Shown here piece after piece: positions 34,224 through 45,735 of a stretch of DNA of 64,000 nt. Under the pieces are notes generated by a model that was not told the origin of the DNA, ran no database searches, and saw only the letters and a list, made by a program, of their open reading frames with translations. The position numbers were made by a program, and so were the translations under genes. The number at the start of each line of letters is the position of its first letter. Position 1 is the first letter of the stretch. Source of the stretch: Clitopilus passeckerianus (lineage: Eukaryota; Basidiomycota; Agaricomycetes; Agaricales; Entolomataceae); the NCBI GenBank assembly GCA_944990035.1, contig CALYLX010000159.1, positions 1 through 64,000 of the forward strand. Direction: 5' to 3'.

Positions 34224-34902
34224 TGTGAGATATCAGACTGAAGCCTTGGATAGTAGATATTGGAGGTTTTTATAGCCCAAGCTACAGCCCACCTACGTCC
34301 CCCATATCTCATTCATGTCGGTCATGGACGGTCAATGTGAGGCCTGGTAAGATCCGACAGCGACCGCACCTGACGAAGGTCTATCGATAAAGGGACGAAG
34401 CATCCAGAAAGAAGGTCATAAGACTCAAGGATAGGCACGGATAATCCAGTAAAACATCGTATATTGAAACGATTCGAGATAGGGCTACAGCGATTGATAT
34501 GAAGTATAGGATCTAGAATAGATAAGAATATATATACACCCCATCACCATCATCGACCCCAAGGATGAAGACGACGAAGGCAACAGAGACAACGGGGAAT
34601 GGGAACAGAAAGCGAGGACTAGAAAGGCTACAGTTGTATCGGAATGAATAGAGACGAGAGAGAGGGAAACGAGATCAGTAAGGCTACAGGGTTTTGCAGA
34701 ACAGATAGGTGATTAGAGACGACCAGGCGTCCTGCATATAGGGTATATGAACGATGCAATGAAAAGTCTTGGTAAACAACAAATCGTCGTGAGCAGGGAG
34801 ATGTAGGTAGGTCGCCGTGAAAGTGGAAACTGGGGAAGACAGCAGGGGGTATTAAAGGGATATACAACAGTCCATAGGGAGAACGTTTCGAAAGGAGAAA
34901 CC
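34224..34902. other. Intergenic, no recognised gene
   Basis: Divergent from GFA copy 3 on the right edge and 3' flank of the HMG-box gene. No coding signal seen. Confidence 0.5.
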
Positions 34903-36842
34903 CTAAGCAATGTAGGCATCGATCTCGAAGCTGCCGTCGTTCTGGAAGAGAGTGTCGATGGGGACACCATCACCCTTGTGGGCAGCATCACCTTGAGCAA
35001 AGCCATGCCACTGCCACATCTCGTCGACGCTCTGGGTGTGCTCGTAGTTCTCCAGAGCAGCAAAAGCAGCAGTGAGAGGGGTAGGCTGAGGTGCGAGGAC
35101 ATTGACCTCAGCAGAACCTTCGCCACCTGCAACAGCACCGTTGGTGTTGACGGGCGTCATCCACGAGTATTGGTCGAGTTCAGGGAGGGACATCGACGAA
35201 GCAGGGGAGGCGGATGCAGACATTGACTGGTGCTGCTGGTACTGCATGGTGGTGTCGACGGGGTGGAGGACCTCATGCGGTGCGATATTGTCCATGTGGT
35301 TCTGCGAGTGAGACCTGGAGTGGGTGGGCTTCTCCAGCGGGCTGGCACCATAGGACTCGTAGGTGTGAGGAGGCGTTGCGCCAGAACCAGTCGCTGTGTT
35401 CAGAGCGAACGAGGGCTCCCAGAGGGAGTTGTTAACCTCAGGAAGGGGCTCGTTGTCCCTCTGAAGACCCATACCACCGTCCAAGGACTGCATGGGCATC
35501 TCGTTGCCGCCGTAGTTGAACTCCCAGTTCCGAGCGAAACCACCGAATTGGACGTGGTGGTTGTTCGCGACGTTCTGGATGGCAGACGTCGAGGACGCAC
35601 GACGGAGACCGAGGCCGAGCGCCATCTGGGGATTGGAGATGGACATGCGGCTGTTGAACGGCATCGGCCAGGGCTGGAGGAACGAGTTCGCATCAGCGTT
35701 GGTCGGGTTGGGCACGGCGAATTGCTCTTGTATTTGATGATGCTGATACTGCATAGCCACGGCAGACACGGGCCTGGAGAGATCGGCGGAATCAGGCGAG
35801 TTCGACGAGGGCTGAGAGCCGGGGAAGAACTGCGTGTTCAAGCTGGGAAGAGCAATGCTTGGTTCATGGGTGGTCTCGAAGCCGTAGAAGCCGGGTGGGT
35901 ATACGGGAAGAGGAACAGACGAAGGCCGCCTCTGGAATTGAGGGGGAGCAAGGTAGGACTGTTGCTGAGGGTAAGATGGCGCTGGCTGTGCAAGGGCACC
36001 ACTGTTGGCGAAGAACTGCTGATGGTGGTGCTGGCGCTGAAGCAGCTGTTCGTGGTCCAGCTGAGCAACGGCAGCGGCAAGCTCCTCGCCCTTCTTGCCG
36101 GTCATCAGAAGAGCCGAAATCTTCTCACATCGGACAGTCTCCGCAGAGTTGTCGGATGTGGAAGTAATGCTTGATGATGAGGCAGCAGCAGCAGCGGCAG
36201 CTTTCTGCTTCTTCTTATTCTTGTTATGCACCGGTCGGAAGCGGTAGTCAGGGTATTTTGCCTTGTGAGCAGCTTTCTCGATCTTCGCGCGATGCTCCCA
36301 GGTCTTCCTCTCTTCGGGAGGCAGGTCGTTCCAAACGTTACCTGAGGTGTGGCGTGAGTGAAGTGTATCAACGACCACCTAAATCGAGAAACCTACCGAT
36401 GATTTTTGATAGTGAACCATGGTTAGTTTCGATGGTTCCAGGTACATGCCTCTGGCGGACAAAGTCTGCTCGGAAAAGCATGAAAGCATTCGGGGGACGA
36501 GGAATGTAGCCTAGCGACCGCCTCTTATGAGGTGGTACTCGTCGACGAGAAGGAGCTGGTGCAGGTTCCGATGAGGGAGGGAAGAGCGCTTGCGAGTCAT
36601 CATCCTCATTGGGCAGAACAGAGAAATCGATATCCTCGTCCTCAGGTGCAATGTAGGTTCCGGGAGTAACGTTGGGCGCAAATTGTACAGGTTTCTGGAT
36701 ACCGTAGAATCCTGGCTTGGCTGGGGCAATTGGCATTCCAGCAGCTGAGCCACTCGTCAGTCTCCATGCAGCAATTCAAGATACAACCCAGATAATTACC
36801 GATTGAGGATCTTTTTCTTCTTGACAGGCGTACGGAAGACAT
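34903..36842 (-). CDS. HMG-box (MATA_HMG-type) transcription factor
   Basis: Three exons on the minus strand, roughly 600 residues. Exon 1 encodes MSSVRLSRRKRSSI; exon 2 a linker and the first half of the HMG box (IPRPPNAFMLFRADFVRQRH, SKIIG); exon 3 the second half (NVWNDLPPEERKTWEHRAKIE, HKAKYPDYRFRP) followed by a basic KNKKKQK run, poly-Ala and a long Gln/Ser/Pro-rich tail typical of an activation domain. The intron within the box is positioned as in mating-type HMG genes. The family includes sexual-development regulators such as Ste11, Prf1 and Pcc1 in other fungi; I cannot say which is the orthologue. A 314-codon plus-strand ORF over the tail is a shadow. Confidence 0.88.
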
Positions 36843-39435
36843 TTCGTGTCAGTCGTTAGATTCTTGAAGACAATAAAAACGTGGCTCGTCTGGTGATAGA
36901 CGACAAGACAAAAGGAAAGGGAAATCAGGCGGTCAAGGAGGGAGTGGCTTGTACTCGTGCTATAAGTAACCGGGTCAAGTTCTCACAGGCGATCCGAGGT
37001 TGCTTGCCGCCATCAAATCACAGGTACCCCGATCACCACGTACGCTTACCCTTCGTTCACTACAATCATCTCCTCGTCCTGTGCCAACGCAACTTCAATG
37101 CAACTATCAACACAATTAACGCTGTGTCTTTGACCTCAAATTCCATGTCTTTCTGCATCTCCCAGAGTACACGTTTTTGGTGGCTTGACTCTGGAACTCA
37201 AAGTTATCTCACGCATGAGCAAATGCGGCATCACTCGGGGTCTTCATGATTCCTGATATATCGACCACAAACGATTCGACAGATTTGGACTTGTCCTTTT
37301 ACGTGCCCTTGTGGTCCTTGTTCTTTATCGAACTTCCTCCGTCTGCCTTTCCTGGCTATCCATCAGAATTGTTAGCGCAATAGCTCTGCCTCGCCCATGT
37401 TCCCATCGCCTCGTGACCATCCCATATCACATCACCCTCAGCACAAAGCACCATCTTCCAACACCTCTTTGACTGCTTGAGATGGAAATCAACATAGGTT
37501 GAACATTCTTTGTGTGATTTAGCTGTACCATCGCTCATGTTCGGCTATGCCGATAACGACTGTCTTGCTGTAAAGGTTTGGGAATCGGTATACCATCGCT
37601 CTCTTATTCGGACCCACAGAGCCTCTAATCAAGGTTCAGTCAGCGCGGTATCCCCTCTCACAATCACCGAAGATTTATGCCGTAAGCGAAATCCATACCC
37701 AGTGCTGTACATCCGTTACCGGAGGCTAGGAACGCAATTCCGATGTGGCAAATGGACGCATCAGGGCCCCAGCGAGTCCTTGTTCCTTTTCCAATATTTT
37801 TTCTCGGTATACATCCTCGACCCCTTCTAACCGGTGAAGATCACCTCAACTTAGGTGGTAAAACCTACCGCCGGCATGTCATTCTTTATTGCTTGTAGTT
37901 TATTATCAGACGATCCCACTACACCGTGTGCATCATTCGAAGTCTTCCCAATAAATAGAGTTCTTCTTCACGCCAGAACGCGCTGATCCTGAAACACTCT
38001 TCCCAGTGGCACTCGCACTGAATTGTTTCAACACTACTTCTACGCCCACAAACCTCTCGATATCGGACGCTACTTCCCCAACGTGAAACAGGCCGACCAC
38101 GTTATCCGAGCTAACTTTGATCTACGAATCAAGCTTTGACCTTTCTTGATCCTTTCTTTATTATCTCTTCCTAATTTTAATTATTTCATTTCGTATCCTC
38201 CTCACCCAGCGTCCGAGACTAGGATTCCGCCCGCCGGCTCTAGCCCGCCATCGGTATGTTTTCCTTCTGAGACTCGAGGAGGCAGGAATGACGAGTCCGT
38301 GAACGGGTCCGAGTTGGAATGGGATTTCATGAATCGGCAGCACTTTAGATGTCTACCATCGAACGCCGGTGGGGAGGTTTCCGCGTCCATGATCTTGGTG
38401 GCATGTCTTGAGCACGCAATAGATTATCTTAAACAATCATTTCTCGAGGAAAGATGTGCGCAGCAATATGAGAGGCTTATGCAGGGCGGACGTTGTCTAG
38501 TCGAAGAAACTTCCAGGATCATGATTCTAAGACACTCATTCATCCTTCATTTGAAATTGCTTTGTAAGTTATGTTATGTACCACTTCGCCCATCATGAAA
38601 GTGATCCCGACCCTCTCTGCACACCCCAGTGCCCTTCAAAAGCAATGGAATCAATTCAGAATCAATCTCAAATGAGGACCTCGGCTCTGTTGTGCCGAAA
38701 TCCGAGTTGAGCCGCCGCACCTGTTTGCACATGTTTACCAAGAGCGTCAACTTCAGCACGCCACAGATCGCCAGTCGATCCCTCCAACTTGGCTTTCAAC
38801 AAGGACCTCCATCTATAGCTAGACTACGCTAGGGAACTCGAAAGGTAGCAGTTATGCAGGCGAATACTACTTACACGTGGCGATCACGTTTTCCATGAAA
38901 AAATATCTGTGCAACCGTTGTCACGTCGCTTTGGAGGTGCCTTGAACTGAACGCTAGACTCAGCGCTGAGCGTCCATGGCGACGAAAGGAACTAGGAATG
39001 CAATGGAAGCTGGCTTATGCAGTGCTCAGAAGCTCTGAAAAGCAGCCCTTTGGAAGATTGATCTGTGGCGTGGTACATGTCCTCTCTAGCGACACGTCTG
39101 TATTCAGCTATGTCCCTTGGAGTATTTCTCAACGAAGGGAATGATTCGTGTCTGTATCTATTGATCTGTGCGTCTAATTCCTAGCCCTACGAGTTGGAAC
39201 TTTAAGTCCACCCGTCTCTCTGCTTTCTGATGTAAACCAAGGCTTGAACTCTACGGCGTATCTCCAAATCATTTGGTGAAACATCGTGCGCTTGTTCGTC
39301 TGTGGGTGTCGGGACCCGCAAAGCACTGCTTCATCTACACTTATTGTAGTACATAAGCACAATGGTTCTGGAATCTCTGCTTCAGAGTCAAGTGCTGGTC
39401 ACTGACTCCGTCTAACGTCTCTCGCTACCATCGCC
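36843..39435. other. No recognised gene (2.6 kb)
   Basis: The longest frame is 38146-38598 (plus, 150 residues), which starts with a hydrophobic stretch but has no known domain. The upstream part is probably the regulatory region of the HMG-box gene. Nothing else is supported. Confidence 0.4.
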
Positions 39436-39946
39436 ATGGTCTCTTTCAAAAGTGTTATTCTTTATACCATAGCTTTCGGATCCACCTACGTGGAAGCAGC
39501 CTCTGGACGCAAGGTCATCAAAGTGGCGTTCGCCGAGCATCCCGACTCCCATTATATGGCAAAAGATAGGGCGTTTGAGTGAGATCTTGAACGAGTTTCT
39601 ATAATATATCGGCCTTTACTAATCCATTCCCGAAGGAGTCTATTCCACTTCAATGGACGTGCGCTGGCCGACGCTGAGCTCTTGGTGCGGCAGAGGTGCG
39701 GCTATATGACCTCAACCCTTCGCGTCTAATGCGATAACGGGCTTCAGCCTCCCTCTCTTTTATCGTGATTTAGAACTCGCCATACACACGGCCAAGGCGA
39801 ACGCTAAGAGCCGTAAAACGCAACGAAATGGAGCGTACGGGTCTGGATCTGGAGCTCGTGCGATTCAAAGGGCTGCCCGTGGTCCCCATTCGGATATTAA
39901 ATACACTTCAGGAACGCATTCGATTGAACGGCTCACGTACACCTGA
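39436..39946 (+). CDS. Predicted small secreted protein
   Basis: Spliced from three exons. The first starts MVSFKSVILYTIAFGSTYVEA, a signal peptide with cleavage expected near residue 21. The second gives SLFHFNGRALADAELLVRQ. The third, if a GT-AG intron at about 39693-39747 is used, gives SLPLFYRDLELAIHTAKANA and a basic Gly/Ser-rich tail, about 133 residues in all. Without that intron the protein ends at 39729 after about 80 residues. No family is recognised. The mature part has no Cys, unlike the peptide gene 1.7 kb away. Confidence 0.45.
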
Positions 39947-41615
39947 TAGAGGTTCTGCCGGTAGCGTGGTGTTACGTCTGACAATGAAAGTAGGTGATGT
40001 TTTCCTCTACTTTCGATTTCGGCCTTGTTCTTAACCGACGTGCAATCAGGTGAGGAACCCAGCGTTGACTCGCAGTATGAGCGGAAATGGCGATTGTCAT
40101 CCCAGAAAATCCTTGATTTTCGAGTGGCCAGAATCATCTTGTTATCGCCTACGACCAATGCCTGTAATTGATGTCTTGAACCTTTTCTTCACCAAATCGG
40201 TGCTCACAAATATTGTCATTACCGAGTGCCGGGTGTATTTAACATTGAGCAAACCCCAAATCTTCCATGCTGGGTCCCAAGCTCAACTTTGAGATCAAAA
40301 GCTTCCCGTGACGATTGGACGACATGCATCAATAGGTGGGTCTGAATGGCACTGGGCGGATCTATATATATCTCAAGGTCGCACCTGGGCGGACCCATAT
40401 ACGTCGAGATGACAGGTGCCGGAAACCAGATGCACAAAACTTCGCAGACCGGCAGACTAGGGCGGACGCGATCGGAACTATTTGATAGGGTTGGTCTAGT
40501 AGCTGATTCACTGACCAAACGTTTTTCCTCTCCCCAAGTCTTCGCCGGAATTCCTCGGCCTGAGGAAAGAAGTCGGCCAACATCGAATTCTTGGCGAGAT
40601 ATCTGTCATGCCAGGGCCATATCTACGACAAGCACGGAGAAGTTGCGGTCCGTAAGGATGAACCTCTTCTGGACCATGTAGCCAGTTCCTGAAGAATGCG
40701 TTCACTCCATATCTCCTTGTGAATCAGATCTTACCACACATGTTGGCTTCCACCGTCGGCAGCTCGCCGAGAGCAGTTGTGCTTGACTACTTCCTCTGAC
40801 AGCGACTCGTGGACATATACGGTAGCTTCATTTGTCCCATTGTAACCAGGTTTAGCTACGGCATGAACAGTGTCCACGCTATGTCATCTCCAATACGCAA
40901 TGGTAACACGTTTGCGAAAATGATCTCTCCTGCCGTAGGGCTCATCTGACCAAGCCATCAACCCAATCATGCTGTTCACCTAAATGTTAGGCGAAAGCTC
41001 CCCGTAGTCCCTGGAAACTTCGTCCTTATGCCGAATGGCAACGTCTGGAAACGTCAAGCACAATCACAATCCATTGCGTATGCCCACATCTCTTCGACAG
41101 CCTGACATAAAAACTGTCACGGAACTAAGCTCTATGACGTTCATTTCTTCCACGGGCTGGAGAAACTGCCATGAGACTATCAAAGTCATGGTGCGGTCAT
41201 GTGAAGTTGGTATGTTAGGTTACTGAGGCACAACCGAAGTCCAGTAGGAAGGCCACAAACTCACATCGACATTCAGATACGCTAGTAATATGTGAGGGTA
41301 GTTAGTTAGATGTCAAGTGCGCGTTGGGTCTAAAGCGAGTGGAGATCTGGCATACAAGCCAGACACGGAAACCAAACCGCAGAACTTCGGATGGATTCTG
41401 AGCCATTTATATATAGACTCAGAAGCCTTCCCAACTGTCAACTGAATCACTAATTCTGTACCTAGCTAATTCATATTCCGGAAGCATAATTCGTCATGTG
41501 AACTTATTATATACGCCAGTTGAGGCATGGCGGGCATTCGTGAAGAGCATAAGAAGAGAACTACGGCATTTGTGACTTCCATACCAATTGCCCGCTGAAT
41601 TCGATCATTCTCATC
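39947..41615. other. No recognised gene (1.7 kb)
   Basis: Frames such as 40346-40681 are open but featureless. The right end holds the promoter of the Cys-rich peptide gene. Confidence 0.4.
41507..41514 (+). promoter_or_regulatory. TATA-like box of the Cys-rich peptide gene
   Basis: TTATATAC, 102 bases before the ATG at 41616. A second TTTATATATAG lies further upstream at 41406. Both are good TATA matches; the nearer one is at a plausible distance. Confidence 0.4.
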
Positions 41616-41915
41616 ATGAAGTTCACCTCTCCCAACAGCCTTCTCCTGCTCATGAGCGTCATGTACACTCTTGTCGCTTCTTCCGTGATTTCTGAGCGGG
41701 GTGGATCTGTTGAACTCTCGCCATGGTGGATTTGTAATTTCTGACTTCGTCACACAGCCCCAGCATGCTTGCCTTCAGGAGCGAGCTGCCCTACAAAGGA
41801 GAGCCTCTGTTGTGGTCATGCATGTAACCCAGATACCAACGTAAGGAGCTGCAGGCAAAATATCTCAATCCTCAGTAGCAACTTAACTGACGTCAACGTC
41901 TAGGCCTGTTTTTAG
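41616..41915 (+). CDS. Small secreted Cys-rich peptide with knottin-type pattern
   Basis: Three exons (41616-41700, 41758-41840, 41904-41915) join through GT-AG introns into 59 residues. Residues 1 to about 25 are a signal peptide (MKFTSPNSLLLLMSVMYTLV...). The rest has exactly six Cys at 32, 39, 46, 47, 51 and 58, that is C-x6-C-x6-CC-x3-C-x6-C, the spacing of inhibitor cystine knot peptides (disulfides expected 1-4, 2-5, 3-6). Intron 1 separates the signal from the Cys domain and intron 2 falls two residues before the last Cys. ICK peptides serve as channel blockers, protease inhibitors, antimicrobials or effectors; which applies here is unknown. Too short for routine gene calling. Confidence rests on splice and pattern agreement. 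Confidence 0.62.
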
Positions 41916-43767
41916 AGGAAAGGCTCACCGAGTGTTAGATCGACTGTTTTGGAAGTGCGAATTTAATCTACTTGTATGTTGGCGCGTATATGAATCTGTG
42001 AAGGCTCGAGACTTGTAGCAATGAAGGGTAGGGGTATGGCAAGTCAGGATGGTCACGTGATTTCAGCGAAGGAAAAGATCCAACTTCCAAGATTGCTCTG
42101 AGTATCCGGAAGGAAGTAAAATATGACGCAAAAGAGAACCGAAACCTCAACAGATAGAAGTAAAGCCAAGAATGGTATGGTAATAGTACCATAACGAAGG
42201 GGTAGCGAGTCCTAGCGACGAAAGTGGCCATGTAAATGTGCGGTCTAGTATGAAAGATAGAAACAGCTCACGGTTCTGACGCAACGAAGTGTGGGTAGTC
42301 CGAATAGCAGCAGTCGAGTACACCTGGACGACTGACCGGAGCCACTTCAATTTCTCCACTAGATAGCCGATTGCGAAACGCAGTTCACGCCGCTCATCTA
42401 CAATAGGAAGTCGTCAGAATCGGCTTCAAGGGCAACTGCTAGATGTCAGGAAAACACGCCGTACCGTGACTTAGCACGGACCTTCTCTCATATAACACTA
42501 TCTCCTTCATTATCTATCTCTTTATATATTTCATACCGTACTGTACTATACCTACCTCAGCTTCGTGCTTGTCTATATACCACTGTAATCCACCTCCTTC
42601 CGACTCACTATTGCAGTGACGCTGATACTAGAGCAGAGGCGAGTCGCTCATGATCAATCCTGGTCTGCACTGGCCAAATTGCGCTCTAGTATCAAAATGT
42701 TGGTCACACCATTCTAGGCGCCACCACATTTCGAGACTCCCCTTTTCACTTGAGAGGGAGTTCCAGCTCGAAGTCTAAACAGCTGCTTCAGGACCTCCTG
42801 ATCCAATCAAGTCCAACAAGCACCTTCTGGCCACATATAACTGATCTTCGCGTTTCTGGCGGGTTTTATCATCCTGACTCCGATAAACCGCTCTGGAAGG
42901 GGTTTCTACCCTCCTCTCCTACCCGCATGTTCCCCGTCCATTTACGACTGTACCTTCGATTGTCATTCCGCCATCACATACTTTCCTTTCCCATCGCTGC
43001 CGTCAAGATCAGGAAACTCCACCATCACGCCTCAATTCCTCAAGATTCCTTACCCTGCGCTTCAGAACTGTCAAGATCAAAATTCACCCGTATAAGCCAC
43101 AGAAGTTGATTTGAATGACAACGGTTATGTTTCTTTTCTCGAACGATGAATACTTACTTTTCTTTCTCTATTCTATGATAATTGTACTATAGGTTATGTT
43201 GGGAGGAAGATGAGGCAAAAGCGAAGTGGGGAAGTGGAAGTAGGTCAGGCACGCGTTCCTAGGACGCATGAAAGGCACTGCTGGGTCCCAGTGCGCCTAC
43301 GCGAACGCGATCTCCCCAAGCCATTGCCACTTCACCATCAGCTCGTGTCGCGTCTCCCCTTCCGGCATCAACATTTCCTTTTTAGTGTACCAGTCATATT
43401 TTCTTCCCTATAGTGTACAGTCTGGAGGGCACACGAGCACGTGCGTCTCCAGTATATGTTTGTATTGCATGGTTTTGAAAGAAGATAGCATATCTTGGGC
43501 TCAGGCCACGACGTACTACGCTCGCGAACACCAGAGTTCGCATCCTTCCCCCCCCCATCAGTCTCAGGGTTCACAGGAACTCAAAAACACGAATCTAGTT
43601 CCACAGGGAACTACTCAGATAAGTTGAAACTTTTAATCCGTATTCCACTCCTCTTCGAGGAGTTGTACCTACGAGCCTAAGGTTCTACGACCACCGCGTG
43701 GCGTAGACAGGAGACCTCCATACTTTCTCCATACACTCTCATTTCGTGTCGCACACTCATCCAGTCT
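41916..43767. other. No recognised gene (1.9 kb)
   Basis: Contains a 12-base perfect inverted repeat at 42623-42634 and 42683-42694. ORFs (42750-43109, 43268-43627) show no protein-like features. Confidence 0.4.
42623..42694. repeat. 12-base inverted repeat, 48-base spacer
   Basis: TGATACTAGAGC at 42623-42634 and its exact complement GCTCTAGTATCA at 42683-42694. No gene is nearby. It may be a hairpin, a tiny foldback element or chance. Confidence 0.6.
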
Positions 43768-44181
43768 ATGTACTCTCCGCATGGAAGGCTTCTGCTTCTT
43801 TGGGCTTCCCGGGGACCTTGTCTCCAGGATTGCATTCATAAACTTGTCCATAAACTCTCTAACCTCGGAGTAAGTGATTGATTGACTGTACGTTGGAATA
43901 TAACACATCCCTCCAAGAACTGCATATTGGAAGCATTGCCATTTCCCTACAAATTGACAGTTGTAGAAACTCCCCCACCCATTCGGCTGTCGTCTATCCT
44001 CGCCCCTATCTCATCTCGTGAACAGTTCAAAAATTTGAAGGGATATATTTCCAAGTTCCACGGCGGAACGGACGATGAGGAGGAAGATAGAGGGCTCATC
44101 GAAGCCTTTGGGTGGATTTTGATAGAGGATGTTCTAGTGGATAACAAGAGATTTCCTGGGGAAGACCCTACATTTCTGTAG
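43768..44181 (+). CDS. Hypothetical protein, two exons
   Basis: An ATG at 43768 can be joined through a GTAAGT donor at about 43871 to the frame that ends at 44181. The product would be about 120 residues with a hydrophobic start (LLLLWAS), a segment IRLSSILAPISSREQFKNLKGYI and an acidic stretch TDDEEEDRG. No family is recognised. Either exon alone could be chance. Confidence 0.25.
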
Positions 44182-44349
44182 TCTTGTGGCGTTATACTCA
44201 CTGGAGTCGGCGATACTTGTAACCGTTGGCAGTGTTTAGAATCAGAAGAGAAGTTTTGGAGCTTCCCTTCCCAAAGCCCTACAAGTCTTAAAATGAATGT
44301 ACACATCCAAATTCGGCTTTCAAAGTCACGGAGTGAAAAGCATACTGTT

Positions 44350-44725
44350 GCCGGCCCGGAAGCTGGCCAGACCACCGAACTGGCCACCCACACTTTTTTT
44401 TGGATACACTCCTTCTGCTCAAAAAGTGAATACACAATTTGATAGATAAGAGACTAGAGTATATTTTAAAAGTGATAATATTATACATAAAGAAATATTT
44501 TGAGTGGACAGCGCGCGATTGCTCGAAAGATGGCAAAAATCACTAATTGTCGGCTCTTGAAACTTGGCCACTTTGTGAAGAAACAAATTCCAACTTCCGC
44601 GAGGCAAGTGGGGCTTCATTCTACTCATATATCTGAGTAGAATCAATTTTACTGTTCCCGAGAGCTCCAAAGGAAGAGGAGGTTGCTGTACATGCCGACT
44701 GGCCAGCTTCCCGGTCTGGCCATCA
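44350..44725. mobile_element. Candidate short terminal-inverted-repeat element (MITE-like)
   Basis: GGAAGCTGGCCAG at 44358-44370 recurs as its exact complement at 44699-44711; next to each is a second, overlapping pair (TGGCCAGACC on the left, GGTCTGGCCA on the right). The interior is very AT-rich and codes for nothing evident. About 375 bases long. No clear target-site duplication was found, so the exact ends are uncertain. Confidence 0.45.
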
Positions 44726-44921
44726 AATAGACCTAGGGGTCTCATTTTGCTCATGGAGTCTTCGTCAGAGTGAAATACCTGATCTACATAGCATAGCTGT
44801 ATTTAGAACTCATTGTAGCATAAAATAAACCACAACTCGACTGTCTAAAGGTTGACCAATGCCTCCCCAGAGGCGGAATACCTTTCAGCGGCCAGGATCA
44901 GGGCCATCAACAGTAATTTCT

Positions 44922-44993
44922 TAGCAGCAACTCGTCTCGATCGAGTGACCTCAGGGGTATGGGCCCTGCGCGCTTCCACTGCGCCATGCTGCT
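44922..44993 (-). tRNA. Initiator tRNA-Met (CAT)
   Basis: The minus strand folds into a complete cloverleaf of 72 bases without intron: acceptor AGCAGCA/TGCTGCT with discriminator A, D-arm GCGC-AGTGGAA-GCGC, anticodon arm CAGGG-CCCATAC-CCCTG with anticodon CAT, variable AGGTC, T-arm ACTCG-ATCGAGA-CGAGT. Initiator identity is shown by the A1-T72 pair, G-C pairs at the base of the anticodon loop, and a T-loop starting with A and ending with A in place of TTCxxxx. The loop has C at position 33, as in animal and plant initiators. Single copy in this window. Confidence 0.95.
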
Positions 44994-45735
44994 GTAGGAG
45001 ACCGGGTTAAGCGGTCCATCAGTGGCAAATCGTGATTATTACGTTCTCGTCTTCCAGCTTCCACCCTTTTCATTCTCAGCGCCTTGTTCCTCAACAGCTC
45101 GAGGGACATTCATTGACCCTGATGCAGAGTCTGGTAAAGACATTTGTCTTGATCGCTGAAGCCACCCCTGCGGGGGACACGCCTGGGATCCTATCAATCA
45201 TATGTGCAAACCGTGGTGTATAAGGCTCTTTTTGCCAGGAGCAATCCATTGCGATCTCTCTCACAACACGCAAAATAATTGATTGAGGTCCATGCTAGTC
45301 CAGATTGGGTACGGAACACTCTCACAGGTACTGTACTCGTACCCTTGAGGCTCCACTTGTACGTTCGTGTCGTCTGTCAAGCAAGGTGTTAATTTGGAAG
45401 GAATTTTCGGAGTAATCTGTGCCTTCGAATACCAGTCCACGCCAAGTCCAAGACTCATCTGGTCCAATTTTCGCCCACTGACGTACCTGTTACCCCAACA
45501 AGGCCCAACTCTGCCGTTCTGGTTGGAGACGAGGGAGGGACGTTCAAGCTCTGATGATCGGGTGAGACGATGACCCTGAGGTTTATACTATCCTTCCTCG
45601 GCCAAAAGTTACCAAGATTGGATTAGTGGAGATGGAATTACTTCGTGTTATCGATTCTGCCTCCTGAGGCGCCCCAAAGCGAGCAGATCTATTTGCCGAA
45701 CATTGAAATGTTGATGTCCGGCTAACTCCCACGTT
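44994..45735. other. Intergenic, no recognised gene
   Basis: 5' flank of the tRNA gene and upstream region of the next gene. One or more 5' exons of that gene may lie near 45620-45720. Confidence 0.4.

Noticed and set aside
35230..36174. 314-codon plus-strand ORF
   Set aside because: It is antisense to the low-complexity tail of the HMG-box gene, whose minus-strand frame has clear domain content.
38146..38598. 150-residue plus-strand ORF
   Set aside because: No domain, AT-rich start and no supporting exon; listed only in the gap description.
43800..43872. FGLPGDLVSRI as an F-box
   Set aside because: Only a few residues resemble an F-box start and the frame ends after a few dozen codons without a fitting downstream exon.
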